A DNA stretch of 64,000 nt from Kitasatospora aureofaciens (GTDB lineage: Bacteria > Actinomycetota > Actinomycetes > Streptomycetales > Streptomycetaceae), in the NCBI RefSeq assembly GCF_019192735.1, contig NZ_JAHTKP010000030.1, positions 1 to 64,000 of the forward strand, given 5' to 3'. Made by a program: the position numbers and the translations under genes. The notes beneath the pieces are model-generated. The model saw only the letters and a program-made list of their open reading frames with translations. It did no database searches and was not told where the DNA came from. Positions 1 to 9,249 of this stretch are shown here, piece after piece (within the stretch, counting starts at the first letter, position 1; each line of letters starts with the position of its first letter).

Positions 1-27
1 GACCCCGGACAGGGCAGGATGAGAGCA

Positions 28-76
28 GGCCGCACGGGCCCAGGTAAGCGTCACAACTCACCCAACCCGTGCGGCC
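28..76. terminator. Inverted repeat, probable terminator
   Basis: The arms at 28-38 and 66-76 (GGCCGCACGGG and its exact complement) form an 11-bp stem with a 27-nt loop. A pyrimidine-rich run follows the right arm. It lies downstream of the leftward phosphatase gene, so it probably ends that transcript. The loop is long, so the call is moderate. I see no gene in the remainder of 1-196. Confidence 0.5.
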
Positions 77-196
77 CTTCTCACGTCACGGGCCGACCGC
101 GACCACGAGCATTGCTCCCAAGGTCGTAACCCCCGGTGCGCTCAGCCCGAGTAGCCGGTACTCGGTGTCCTCCCCCGCTCATCCACCCGTCGCGGT

Positions 197-2332
197 TCAT
201 CGGGGGACGGACCGGACCAACAGCAGCGCGACGTCGTCGGTGCGGTGCTCCGTGTGCCCGGCGAGGCCGATGAGCACGTCGGCCAGCCGGTCGAGCGGTT
301 CGCCGCCGTGCCGGGCGAGCGTGGCGGTGAGATCGGCCAGCGCCTGGTCGAGGTCGGCGCCGGGCGTGTCGATGAGGCCGTCGGTGTACAGGACCAGGGT
401 GGTGCCGATCGGCAGATCGATCCGAATCTGCGGGTACTCGGCGGCGGGGTCGACGTTCAGCACCATACCGCCGGGCGGCTCCAGTGCCACCGTCCGGCCG
501 TCCGGGCCGTACAACAGGGGCACCGGGTGCCCCGCGTTGGCCAGCCAGGCCTCGCGGCGGGCGAGATCGACGCAGAGGTAGACACAGCTGGCCAGCAAGG
601 TCGTGTCCAGGTCGGTCAGCAGGCGGTTGGTGCGGGCGAGCACGGTACTCGGATCGGCGTCGGCCGCGGAGAAGGCACGGACGGCGGTGCGGATCTGGCC
701 CATCAGCGCGGCGGCGTTGACGTTGTGGCCCTGGACGTCGCCGATGACGACGGCCAGGGTGTCGGGCCCGACCCGGATGAGGTCGTAGAAGTCGCCTCCG
801 ACGTCCATGCCCTCGGTGCACGGCAGGTAGCGGGCGCTGATCTCCAGGCTCGGGACGACGGGCAGTGTGTGGGGCAGCAGGCTTTCCTGGAGACCCTGGG
901 CGAGCACGAGCTTGGTGTCGTACAGCCGGGCACGGTCCAGGGCCTGGGCGATCAGACCACCGAGCGAGGTGAGGACGGCGCGCTCCTCCATGTCGAAGCG
1001 GTGCGGCTCGGCGAACGCCAGCACGCAGGTGCCGATCAGCCTGCGCGAGGTCACCAGCGGCAGATAGGCCCAGGCGGACATCTCGTCCTGCGTCTCGTGG
1101 CGGTCCGGGTACACCCGCTCCAGCTCCGCACGGGTCTCGAAGAACACCGGTACGGGGTTGGTGGACGCCTGGACACCGGGCGTCGGCTCGGTCAGCCGGG
1201 TGCCGTCGAACTGGTCGATCAGGCCGGGCCGGTAGCCCCGGTGACCCGCGAGGCGCAGTCGGCCGCCTTCGGGCACCAGCACGGCGACGGCCTGGCCGCC
1301 GAACGCCGGCAGGATCTGCTCGGAGACCATGTTCACCACGTCCTGCACGCTGATGGCCTCGGTCAGCGCGCTCGCGAGGTGGAGGAGGTGGTACAGCGCT
1401 CCGGGCCGCGTGTGCACCGCCCGTTCGGCGGGTGCTTCGGTGTGCGGGTCGTGCAGGGAGGCATCGGCGGCGACGATCCGCACGGTGACTCCGGAGGGGT
1501 CCGGGAAGAGCTGGAACGACAGCCACTGGTCCGGCGGCCGCAGTGCGACGAACGACGTGGACTCCCCGCCGATCACCGCCGCCCGGTAGTGGTACTCGTA
1601 CACCGGATCGCGCAGCCATGACAGCACCGTCCACGGCCGTTCGCCCAGCAGTCGCCCCACCGGCTCGCCGAGCAGCTCCGCGGCGGTCGGCGTGACTGCG
1701 GCCACCCGGCCGTCCAGGTCCATGCCGCAGACGCCCTCCGGCAGTCGTGCCGCCATCGCGGTGAAGGGGTCGGCGGAACGGTTCTCCGCCACCGCCGGGC
1801 GGGGGCCGGGTCGGATCGGACAGCCCGCCCGGGCCTCCCGCGCCAGCAGCTCCGCCAGACGCAGGGCGAGTGCGTCGAGCGCGCCGCGTTCGCGGAGCGA
1901 CAGTTCAGGGGGATGGGCGGCGGGCCAGATGATGAAGATCGCCCCGTACGTGGTCCGCCCCGCGACGAGCGGCGCAGCCGCGAGGCAGAACGCGTACGGC
2001 ATGGCGACCGCGACCCTGGGGAACCGGCGCGCCATCTCCTCCGCGCCGCCCACCCAGACGACCTGCCCGCTGCGCACCGCTTCGACCACCGGGATCGGCG
2101 CGGTCATGCCGATGTGCCGCCACGGCCTGGTGAACTGCCGGGCCGCTCCGAATGTCATGGCCAGTTCGAGCAGCTGCCGGTCCTCCGACAGCAGGTAGAG
2201 ACCGCCGGCATGCGCGCCCACCCGGTCCGGCACTGACCGCAGGATCTGCGCCACCGCCTCAAGGCCACGCCCCGCCATCGCCTCGGCGACCTCGCGTACG
2301 GGCCGGGACGGCGCATGCCATGACATGCTCAT
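197..2332 (-). CDS. SpoIIE/PP2C-type serine phosphatase with GAF and PAS sensor domains
   Basis: This 711-residue protein has a GAF-like region (about 20-165), a PAS-like segment (about 195-290), a second GAF domain (about 310-465) and a C-terminal SpoIIE/PP2C phosphatase (about 480-705). The phosphatase contains the metal-binding motifs GMDVGGDFYD, GDVQGHN and TDD near the end. Related actinobacterial proteins dephosphorylate anti-anti-sigma factors in partner-switching cascades that respond to stress or development; the partner here is unknown. No kinase, anti-sigma or STAS gene is adjacent. I chose the ATG at 2332 over the GTG three bases upstream because GAGG lies 8 nt before it. There is no signal peptide and no membrane segment, so it should be cytosolic. 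The sensed ligand cannot be inferred. Confidence 0.88.
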   Translation of the reverse strand: MSMSWHAPSRPVREVAEAMAGRGLEAVAQILRSVPDRVGAHAGGLYLLSEDRQLLELAMTFGAARQFTRPWRHIGMTAPIPVVEAVRSGQVVWVGGAEEMARRFPRVAVAMPYAFCLAAAPLVAGRTTYGAIFIIWPAAHPPELSLRERGALDALALRLAELLAREARAGCPIRPGPRPAVAENRSADPFTAMAARLPEGVCGMDLDGRVAAVTPTAAELLGEPVGRLLGERPWTVLSWLRDPVYEYHYRAAVIGGESTSFVALRPPDQWLSFQLFPDPSGVTVRIVAADASLHDPHTEAPAERAVHTRPGALYHLLHLASALTEAISVQDVVNMVSEQILPAFGGQAVAVLVPEGGRLRLAGHRGYRPGLIDQFDGTRLTEPTPGVQASTNPVPVFFETRAELERVYPDRHETQDEMSAWAYLPLVTSRRLIGTCVLAFAEPHRFDMEERAVLTSLGGLIAQALDRARLYDTKLVLAQGLQESLLPHTLPVVPSLEISARYLPCTEGMDVGGDFYDLIRVGPDTLAVVIGDVQGHNVNAAALMGQIRTAVRAFSAADADPSTVLARTNRLLTDLDTTLLASCVYLCVDLARREAWLANAGHPVPLLYGPDGRTVALEPPGGMVLNVDPAAEYPQIRIDLPIGTTLVLYTDGLIDTPGADLDQALADLTATLARHGGEPLDRLADVLIGLAGHTEHRTDDVALLLVRSVPR

Positions 2333-2536
2333 CACAAGAACCTCGTTCGAGCCGACGGTGAACCCGCGGCCTTAATCCATAGTCTCCCGACCGGGCACCA
2401 CACGCCCCGGCGCCCGTCGGCCGGCACACCCGGAGCATCGACACCGCCGGCACTTCGCTGCCGCATCGCCCGCGGGGAGGGGCAGGTTCGCGCGGGCCTG
2501 CGGCTGAGGCGCCGGCAGGGCAGCGGCGGGGAGGCC

Positions 2537-4351
2537 CTACAGAGAGAGCCGGTGCGGCAGGATGCAGACGACGACGTCGGTGCGGGCCCGCAGGACGGTC
2601 GCGAGCAGGATGCCGCGCTGGTTCTGCAGGATCTGATACCGGCGGTGCCGGGGCTCGACCTCGGGGATGAGGACGGCGATCTGGCGGCCGCCCTGTGCCG
2701 CGTTCCGCACGTACCGGACGATGGGCTCCACCAGCGAGCGCTGCGGACTGTCGATGACCTCCAGCCGGACGCCCGGGTTCCACTGGTTCCACCGCCGGAC
2801 CAGAGCGGCTGCCGTCCCGGGATCGGAGTGGACGGCGACGGCGACCACCTCGTCGCCCAACGCCAGCGCGGCGCTGAGCGCGTGCTCGGCCAGCTTGCTG
2901 ACCTCCCCGATCGGCACGATGACCAGGCTGGAACTGCGGGCCGGCCGGGCCGGGATCCGACCGAGCCCGAGCTCGATCCCGACCGCCCTGTAGTAGCGCT
3001 CGATGCGCGCGAACAGCAGCATCATCAGCGGCACCGCGACGACGACCACCCACGCGCCCTCCAGGAACTTCGAGACCAGGAACACCAGCGCGGCCACCGC
3101 GGTCATGATCGCCCCGGTGCCGTTGATCAGCGCCCGGCGGCGCCAGCCCACGGGCCGCTCCTGCCGCCAGTGCCGGACCAGGCCGACCTGGCTGATGGTG
3201 AACCCGATGAACACCCCGATCGCGAACAGCGGGATCAGCCGCTGGGTGTCGGCGTCCACGGCGGCGATCAGCACCGCGGACAGCAGGGCCAGCGCCAGGA
3301 CGCCCCACCGGTACACCGGGCGCTCCTTGCGCAGCCCGAACAGATGGGGCAGCCGGTGGTCCCGGGCCAGCAGGCTCATCAGGACCGGCAGCCCGCCGAA
3401 GCTGGTGTTGGCGGCCAGGGCCAGGATGAGGGCGACGAGCACGTTGGTCGCGTAGTACGCCCACCCGTCGCCGTAGGCGCCGGCGGTGAGCTGGGCCAGC
3501 ACGGTCACCCCGCCGCGCGGGGCGACGTGGTCGCGGCGGATCAGCACCGACAGCCCGAGGAGCATCAGCCCGAGCAGGGCGCCGAGCATCATCTCGGTGC
3601 GCTGGGCGCGCTTCGCGCGCGGCTCCCGGAAGGCCGGCACGCCGTTGGCGATCGCCTCCACCCCGGTCAGCGCGGAGCAGCCCGCGGCGAAGGCCTTCAG
3701 CACCAGCAGCAGGCCGAGGCTCTCGGTCACCGGGACGGTGTCGGCGGTGCCGACCACCGTGACCGGATGGGCCCGGGCCAGTCCGAGCACGACGATGCCG
3801 AGGATGGTCACGACGAACAGCACGGTGGGCAGCATCATCACCCGGGCGCTCTCGGCAATGCCGCGCAGGTTGACCAGGGTGAGCAGGGCCAGGATGCCGA
3901 GGCAGACCTCCACCAGATACCCGCGCAGCCCGGGGAAGGCGGACGCCAGACTGGCGGCTCCGGCCGCGAGGCTGACGGCGACGGTGAGCACGTAGTCCAC
4001 GACGAGGCTGGCCGCCGCCAGCAGGCTGGTCCATCCGCCGAGGTCCTTCTTGGCCACCGCGTACGCGCCGCCGCCGTCCGGGTGCACGGCGATCACCTGG
4101 CTGTAGGAGACGACGAGCACCGCGAGCAGCACGGTGATGGCGACGGTGATCGGCAGCGCGGCATTGAGGGCGCCCGTCCCCGCCGCGATCAGCACGACCA
4201 CGATCGCCTCGGGACCGTACGCGACCGAGCTCAGTGCGTCGAGCGACAGTGCGGCCAGCCCCTCCAGGCTGGTCAGGTGGTGCCGGCCGCCCTCCCCGTG
4301 CAGCAGTCGCACCTTCGGCTGGAGCTCACGACGTGACAGGCCGAACGCCAT
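2537..4351 (-). CDS. APC-family amino acid permease with C-terminal cytosolic domain
   Basis: The 604-residue protein begins with a short cytosolic segment and then about 12 hydrophobic helices to near residue 465. It starts with the APC signature region SLDALSSVAYGPEA. A soluble C-terminal domain of about 130 residues (from SSSLVIVPIGEVS) resembles a USP/permease regulatory tail. The family imports amino acids or related organic cations by proton symport or exchange; the substrate cannot be read from sequence. An upstream in-frame extension exists, but ATG 4351 is preceded by GAGGT at a suitable distance and begins MAFGLSRREL, the usual family start. It is divergent from dnaE with a 245-bp gap. 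The operon status is single gene. Confidence 0.85.
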   Translation of the reverse strand: MAFGLSRRELQPKVRLLHGEGGRHHLTSLEGLAALSLDALSSVAYGPEAIVVVLIAAGTGALNAALPITVAITVLLAVLVVSYSQVIAVHPDGGGAYAVAKKDLGGWTSLLAAASLVVDYVLTVAVSLAAGAASLASAFPGLRGYLVEVCLGILALLTLVNLRGIAESARVMMLPTVLFVVTILGIVVLGLARAHPVTVVGTADTVPVTESLGLLLVLKAFAAGCSALTGVEAIANGVPAFREPRAKRAQRTEMMLGALLGLMLLGLSVLIRRDHVAPRGGVTVLAQLTAGAYGDGWAYYATNVLVALILALAANTSFGGLPVLMSLLARDHRLPHLFGLRKERPVYRWGVLALALLSAVLIAAVDADTQRLIPLFAIGVFIGFTISQVGLVRHWRQERPVGWRRRALINGTGAIMTAVAALVFLVSKFLEGAWVVVVAVPLMMLLFARIERYYRAVGIELGLGRIPARPARSSSLVIVPIGEVSKLAEHALSAALALGDEVVAVAVHSDPGTAAALVRRWNQWNPGVRLEVIDSPQRSLVEPIVRYVRNAAQGGRQIAVLIPEVEPRHRRYQILQNQRGILLATVLRARTDVVVCILPHRLSL

Positions 4352-4596
4352 GGGGACCTCGCCGCCGGTGGAGGGTGAACACGGAGACCCAAGTCTGCCC
4401 GGGCGCATCGTGACGTCCCGCGTGCGGCACCTGTCCCGGAGGCCCGGTCACACTGACGGATCAATGCCTGCGCAGCGGGTGTCAAGGGGTTGTCAAAGGT
4501 ATCCGTGGCAACGGGCATCACGGCGAGCCGGTCTCCGCCGCTCGCTAGGGTGGGCACTTCCGCCTGCGCGCCCGATCCGCAAGGAGTTCCACCGAA

Positions 4597-7500
4597 GTGT
4601 CCGACACGTTCGCTCACCTGCACGTCCACACCGAGTACTCGATGCTCGACGGGGCCGCGAAGAACGGCAAGTTGTTCGCGGAGGCGGAGCGGCAGGGGAT
4701 GCCCGCGATCGCGATGAGCGACCACGGCAACATGTTCGGCGCGTACGAGTTCTTCCACGCCGCGGCCAGGACCGGGGTGAAGCCGATCATCGGCATCGAG
4801 GCGTACGTCGCACCCGGCTCGCGCTTCGAGAAGAAGCAGGTGTTCTGGTCACCCGGCGGGCAGCGCCCGGCGAGTGCCGACGGCGAGGGCGGCAAGGACG
4901 TCTCCGGCGGCGGCCGCTACACCCACATGACGATGTGGGCCCAGAACGCGACCGGCCTGCGCAACCTCTTCAAGCTCTCCTCGCTCGCGTCGATGGAGGG
5001 CTACTACATGAAGCCCCGGATGGACCGCGAGCTGATCGCCGCCAACGCGAGCGGCATCATCGCCACCACCGGCTGCCCCTCGGGCGAGGTGCAGACCCGG
5101 CTGCGCCTCGGCCAGTACGAGGAGGCGGTCAAGGCCGCCGGCGCGTACCAGGACATCTTCGGCAAGGAGAACTACTTCCTGGAGCTGATGGACCACGGCC
5201 TGTCCATCGAACGGGACGTCCGCGAGGACCTCCTGCGCCTCGCCAAGCAGCTGAACATCCCGCTGCTGGCCACGAACGACTCGCACTACGTGACCGCCGA
5301 CCAGGCCGACGCCCACGACAGCCTGCTCTGCGTCGGCGTGGGCAAGAACAAGGACGACCCGAACCGCTTCAAGTTCCAGGGCACCGGCTACTACATCAAG
5401 ACCGCTGCCGAGATGCGCGAGCTGTTCCGCGAGCTGCCCCAGGCCTGCGACAACACCCTGCTGATCGCCGAGCGCGTCGAGTCGTACGAGGAGGTCTTCA
5501 CCTACGTCGACCGGATGCCGCAGTTCGACGTGCCCGAGGGCGAGACCCAGGCCTCGTACCTGCGCAAGAAGATCACCGCCGGGCTCACGGCACGCTACGG
5601 CGACAACCCGGGCCAGGAGGTGCTGGACCGGATCGAGCTCGAGATGGGCGTCATCAGCCCGATGGGGTTCGACGCCTACTTCCTCGTGGTCGCGGACATC
5701 TGCCAGTACGCCCGGGACAACGGCATCCCGGTCGGCCCGGGCCGAGGCTCGGCGGCCGGCTCGATGGTCGCCTACCTGACCCGGATCACCGAGCTCGACC
5801 CACTCGAACACGACCTGCTCTTCGAGCGCTTCCTGAACCCCGAGCGCATCAACCCCCCGGACGTCGACATCGACTTCGACGACCGCCAGCGCGACCAGAT
5901 GGTGCGCTACGTCACCGACAAGTACGGCTCCGCCTACACCGCCCAGGTCAACACCTTCGGCACGATCAAGGCCAAGGCCGCCGTCAAGGACGCCAACCGC
6001 ATCCTCGGCTACCCCTTCGCCATGGGCGACCGGATCACCAAGGCGATGCCCCCGGACGTGATGGGCAAGGGCGTCCCGCTCGCGGACCTCTTCAACGAGG
6101 ACCACCCCCGCTACAACGAGGGCACCGAGATCCGGGCGCTGTACGACAACGAGCCCGACGTCAAGAAGATCATCGACACCGGCCGGGGCATCGAGGGCCT
6201 GATCCGCGGCACCGGCGTGCACGCCGCCGCCGTCATCCTCTCCTCCACCCCGCTGCTCGACCTGATCCCGCTGCACATGCGGGACAAGGACGGCGTGATC
6301 ATCACCGGCTTCGACTATCCGTCGTGCGAAGCCATGGGCCTGATCAAGATGGACTTCCTGGGTCTGCGGAACCTGGGCATCATCGACCACTGCATCAAGA
6401 TCATCAAATCCAACCGGGGCGCCGACGTCGACATCGAGAAGATCCCGCTGGACGACCCCACGACCTACCAACTGCTGGCGCGCGGCGACACCCTCGGCGT
6501 GTTCCAGCTCGACGGCGGCCCCATGCGCGCCCTGCTGCGCCTGATGAAGCCCACCGAGTTCGCCGACATCTCCGCCGTCAGCGCCCTCTACCGGCCGGGC
6601 CCGATGGGCATGAACTCGCACACCAACTACGCACTTCGCAAGAACGGCCAGCAGGAGATCGTCCCGATCCACCCCGAGCTGGAGGCCCCGCTCAGCGAGG
6701 TCCTCGGCCCCACCTACGGCCTGATCGTCTACCAGGAGCAGGTGCAGCGAGCGGCGCAGGTCCTGGCCGGCTACAGCCTCGGCCAGGCCGACCTGCTGCG
6801 CCGCGCGATGGGCAAGAAGAAGAAGGAGGTCCTGGAGAAGGAGTTCATCCCCTTCCAGGCCGGCTGCCGCGACCGCGGCTACTCCGACGAGGCCATCCAG
6901 GCCGTGTGGGACGTCCTGGTGCCGTTCGCCGGCTACGCCTTCAACAAGTCGCACTCCGCCGCCTACGGCCTCGTCTCGTACCAGACCGCCTACCTCAAGG
7001 CCAACTACCCGGCCGAGTACATGGCCGCCCTGCTCACCTCGGTGGCGGACGACAAGGACAAGATGGCCGTCTACCTGGCGGAGTGCCGCCAGATGGGCAT
7101 CAAGATCCTCTCCCCCGACGTCAACGAGTCCGTGGTCGACTTCACCGCCGTCGGCAGCGACGTCCGCTTCGGCCTGAAGGCGGTGCGCAACGTCGGTGTG
7201 CCGGTCATCGATTCGCTGGTGAAGACGCGAAAGGAGAAGGGCAAGTACGCCTCGTTCGCGGACTTCCTGGACAAGGTCGAGCTGGTGGTCTGCAACAAGC
7301 GCACCGTCGACTCCCTGATCAAGGCGGGCGCGTTCGACTCCCTCGGGCACACCCGGCTCTCGCTCAGCACCGTCCACGAGAGCGCGATCGACGCGGTGAC
7401 CGGGGTGAAGAAGCAGCAGGCGATCGGCCAGGACGACCTCTTCGGCGCACTGGACACCGGCGACGGCTCCGCGCCCGCCATCGGCCTGGACTTCGAGCTC

Positions 7501-8154
7501 ACCGACCGGGAGTGGCCGCGCCGCCAACTGCTCAGCCTGGAGCGGGAGATGCTCGGCCTCTACGTCTCCAGCCACCCGCTCGACGGCGCCGAACACATCC
7601 TCTCCCGCAACCGCGACACCTCCATCGCCGAACTCCTCGGCTCCGGCCGCACCGAGGGCGAGGTCCGGCTGGCCGGCCTGATCACCGCCGTCGACCGCCG
7701 GATCAACAAGGCCGGCAACGCCTGGGCCATCATCACCCTCGCCGACCGCGACGGCTCGGTCGAGGTGCTGTTCTTCCCCGCCACCTACAACCTGATGGCC
7801 GAGCAGATGGTCGAGGACAACGTCATCTCGGCCCGCGGCCGGCTCAACGAGCGGGACGGCTCCCTGAGCATCTTCGGCCAGGAGATCACCACCCTCGACG
7901 TCTCCTCCGCCGAACTCGACACCAAGCCACCGGTCCACATCACCGTGCCGCTCGGCAAGATCACCTCGGACGTGGTGGCCGAGATCAAGCTCGCCCTGCA
8001 GGCCCACCCCGGCGACGTCCCGGTCCGCCTGCTGACCACCAACTGGGACAAGGACACCCTCTACGAGCTCGGCTTCCTGGTGAACCCCGACAACGGCCTC
8101 GCCTCGGACATCAAGACCCTGCTCGGCAGCAACGCCTGGGTGGGCACGGTCTAG
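4597..8154 (+). CDS. dnaE: DNA polymerase III alpha subunit (DnaE1)
   Basis: This is the replicative DNA polymerase catalytic subunit, 1185 residues, normal for streptomycete DnaE1. The N-terminal PHP domain starts at once (HLHVHTEYSMLDG, then SDHGNMFG). The palm domain contains GPGRGSAAGS and the aspartate-rich catalytic motif PDVDIDFDD near residue 425. The fingers region and helix-hairpin-helix follow (about 600-900), and an OB fold sits near residues 1010-1090 (LAGLITAVDRRINKAGN). The start is GTG 4597 with AAGGAG 10 nt upstream. It is an essential housekeeping gene with no sign of damage. It converges on the LysR gene, with only 16 bp between them and no clear terminator. Confidence 0.97.
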   Translation: MSDTFAHLHVHTEYSMLDGAAKNGKLFAEAERQGMPAIAMSDHGNMFGAYEFFHAAARTGVKPIIGIEAYVAPGSRFEKKQVFWSPGGQRPASADGEGGKDVSGGGRYTHMTMWAQNATGLRNLFKLSSLASMEGYYMKPRMDRELIAANASGIIATTGCPSGEVQTRLRLGQYEEAVKAAGAYQDIFGKENYFLELMDHGLSIERDVREDLLRLAKQLNIPLLATNDSHYVTADQADAHDSLLCVGVGKNKDDPNRFKFQGTGYYIKTAAEMRELFRELPQACDNTLLIAERVESYEEVFTYVDRMPQFDVPEGETQASYLRKKITAGLTARYGDNPGQEVLDRIELEMGVISPMGFDAYFLVVADICQYARDNGIPVGPGRGSAAGSMVAYLTRITELDPLEHDLLFERFLNPERINPPDVDIDFDDRQRDQMVRYVTDKYGSAYTAQVNTFGTIKAKAAVKDANRILGYPFAMGDRITKAMPPDVMGKGVPLADLFNEDHPRYNEGTEIRALYDNEPDVKKIIDTGRGIEGLIRGTGVHAAAVILSSTPLLDLIPLHMRDKDGVIITGFDYPSCEAMGLIKMDFLGLRNLGIIDHCIKIIKSNRGADVDIEKIPLDDPTTYQLLARGDTLGVFQLDGGPMRALLRLMKPTEFADISAVSALYRPGPMGMNSHTNYALRKNGQQEIVPIHPELEAPLSEVLGPTYGLIVYQEQVQRAAQVLAGYSLGQADLLRRAMGKKKKEVLEKEFIPFQAGCRDRGYSDEAIQAVWDVLVPFAGYAFNKSHSAAYGLVSYQTAYLKANYPAEYMAALLTSVADDKDKMAVYLAECRQMGIKILSPDVNESVVDFTAVGSDVRFGLKAVRNVGVPVIDSLVKTRKEKGKYASFADFLDKVELVVCNKRTVDSLIKAGAFDSLGHTRLSLSTVHESAIDAVTGVKKQQAIGQDDLFGALDTGDGSAPAIGLDFELTDREWPRRQLLSLEREMLGLYVSSHPLDGAEHILSRNRDTSIAELLGSGRTEGEVRLAGLITAVDRRINKAGNAWAIITLADRDGSVEVLFFPATYNLMAEQMVEDNVISARGRLNERDGSLSIFGQEITTLDVSSAELDTKPPVHITVPLGKITSDVVAEIKLALQAHPGDVPVRLLTTNWDKDTLYELGFLVNPDNGLASDIKTLLGSNAWVGTV

Positions 8155-8170
8155 CGGCTCGGGATCCGCG

Positions 8171-9130
8171 CTACTCCTCGCGCCCGTCCCGGGCTGCGCG
8201 CAGCCACCGTTGGTACACCGGACTGCGCTCGGCCGCGGCCCGATGGGCCGCACGGGCGTGCTCGACGAGCGCTGTCTCCAGGGCTGCCAGTTGACCCGCC
8301 TGGTGCCACCCGATCAGGTGCCGGTACCAGAGCGGGTCGCCGGCGATGGGCCGTACGGCGATGCCCGGGGCCTCCTCGAACGTGGCCTGGCACAGGCTCA
8401 CCGCGTGCCCGCTGCGGACCAGTTCGAGCAGCAGCCGCCCCTCCGCCTCGTGGACGGTGCGCATCCGGTGGCCGGTCGCGCGGAAGGTGGTGGACCAGTA
8501 CTCGCGGACCCGGTCGTCGTCCGGGCGCGGTGCGACCCAGTCCTCGTCCGCCAGTTCGTCCAGGTGGACCTCCGGTCGGGCGGCGAGGCGGTGACCGGCC
8601 GGCAGGGCGACGAACACGGGCTCGGTGACGACCGGCCGCAGGACCACGCCCGACCGCGCGGCCAGCTCGTAGCCGGGGCAGTCGCCGACCACGGCGGCGT
8701 CGAGGCGCCCGTGCGCGAGGTCGTCGACCAGGGGAACGGACGAGCCCTGGGCGCGGGAGGCGATCCGCGCCTCGGGGTGGTGGGTGCGCAGCGCGGTGAT
8801 CAGCCCGCCGAGCAGCGGGGCGTTGACGGACCCGAGCCGGAAGCGGGGTGTCGGGCTGCCGGTGCGGGCGGCGAGGGTGGAGGCGCTCAGCAGCTCGTCG
8901 ACGGTGGGGAGGACGGCGCGGGCGCGGGTGAGCACGGTCTCGCCGAAGGCGGTCGGGACGGCGCCGGTGGGTCGGCGGTCGAACAGCGGGCCGCCCAACA
9001 GGCTCTCGATCCGGCGCAGTTGGGCACTGAGGCCGGGCTGGGTGAGGCGGAGCGAGGCGGCGGCCCGGGTGAGGCTGCCGGTCTCGGCGATGGCGCAGAT
9101 CATCCGCAGGTGCCGTATCTCTAGCTCCAT
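8171..9130 (-). CDS. LysR-family transcriptional regulator
   Basis: The 319-residue protein has an N-terminal winged HTH (residues 4-62; SLTRAAASLRLTQPGLSAQL) and a LysR effector-binding domain (about 90-300). It is divergent from the peptide ABC transporter operon with a 119-bp gap. LysR proteins usually autorepress and activate the divergent operon, so it is the obvious candidate regulator of peptide uptake and of the linked peptidases. An LTTR-like dyad overlaps its own start codon (see 9128-9144). The start ATG 9130 gives a standard LysR N-terminus. The effector is unknown. Confidence 0.9.
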   Translation of the reverse strand: MELEIRHLRMICAIAETGSLTRAAASLRLTQPGLSAQLRRIESLLGGPLFDRRPTGAVPTAFGETVLTRARAVLPTVDELLSASTLAARTGSPTPRFRLGSVNAPLLGGLITALRTHHPEARIASRAQGSSVPLVDDLAHGRLDAAVVGDCPGYELAARSGVVLRPVVTEPVFVALPAGHRLAARPEVHLDELADEDWVAPRPDDDRVREYWSTTFRATGHRMRTVHEAEGRLLLELVRSGHAVSLCQATFEEAPGIAVRPIAGDPLWYRHLIGWHQAGQLAALETALVEHARAAHRAAAERSPVYQRWLRAARDGREE

Positions 9131-9144
9131 AAGCGGATGTTATG
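9128..9144. promoter_or_regulatory. LysR-type dyad overlapping the lysR start codon
   Basis: The arms CATAA and TTATG are separated by 7 bases, giving the T-N11-A arrangement typical of LysR binding boxes. The left arm includes the complement of the LysR start codon, so binding here would block its own expression. No binding is demonstrated. Confidence 0.4.
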
Positions 9145-9194
9145 AGCAGCTGAGAGCTCCCGGAAGGGGCCAGGACGGCCCAATCTTGTCCCAC

Positions 9195-9215
9195 ATGTGA
9201 AATGTCATATCACAT
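9195..9215. promoter_or_regulatory. Palindromic operator candidate upstream of the peptide ABC operon
   Basis: This is a perfect 6-bp inverted repeat, ATGTGA-N9-TCACAT, centred about 45 bp before the lipoprotein start codon. The half-sites resemble Crp-type TGTGA/TCACA, but the spacer is 9 rather than 6. It could be a site for a global regulator or a second LysR site. Confidence 0.4.
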
Positions 9216-9249
9216 AGACCTCGCACAAAAGCGCACAGAAGGGGGACAA

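Noticed and set aside
81..1634. Long open frames overlapping the SpoIIE phosphatase on the same and opposite strands
   Set aside because: Arg/Pro/Ala-rich text without domains, caused by high GC at codon position three of the real gene. The same applies to the long antisense frames over dnaE, the peptide operon, the radical SAM gene and the antiporter.
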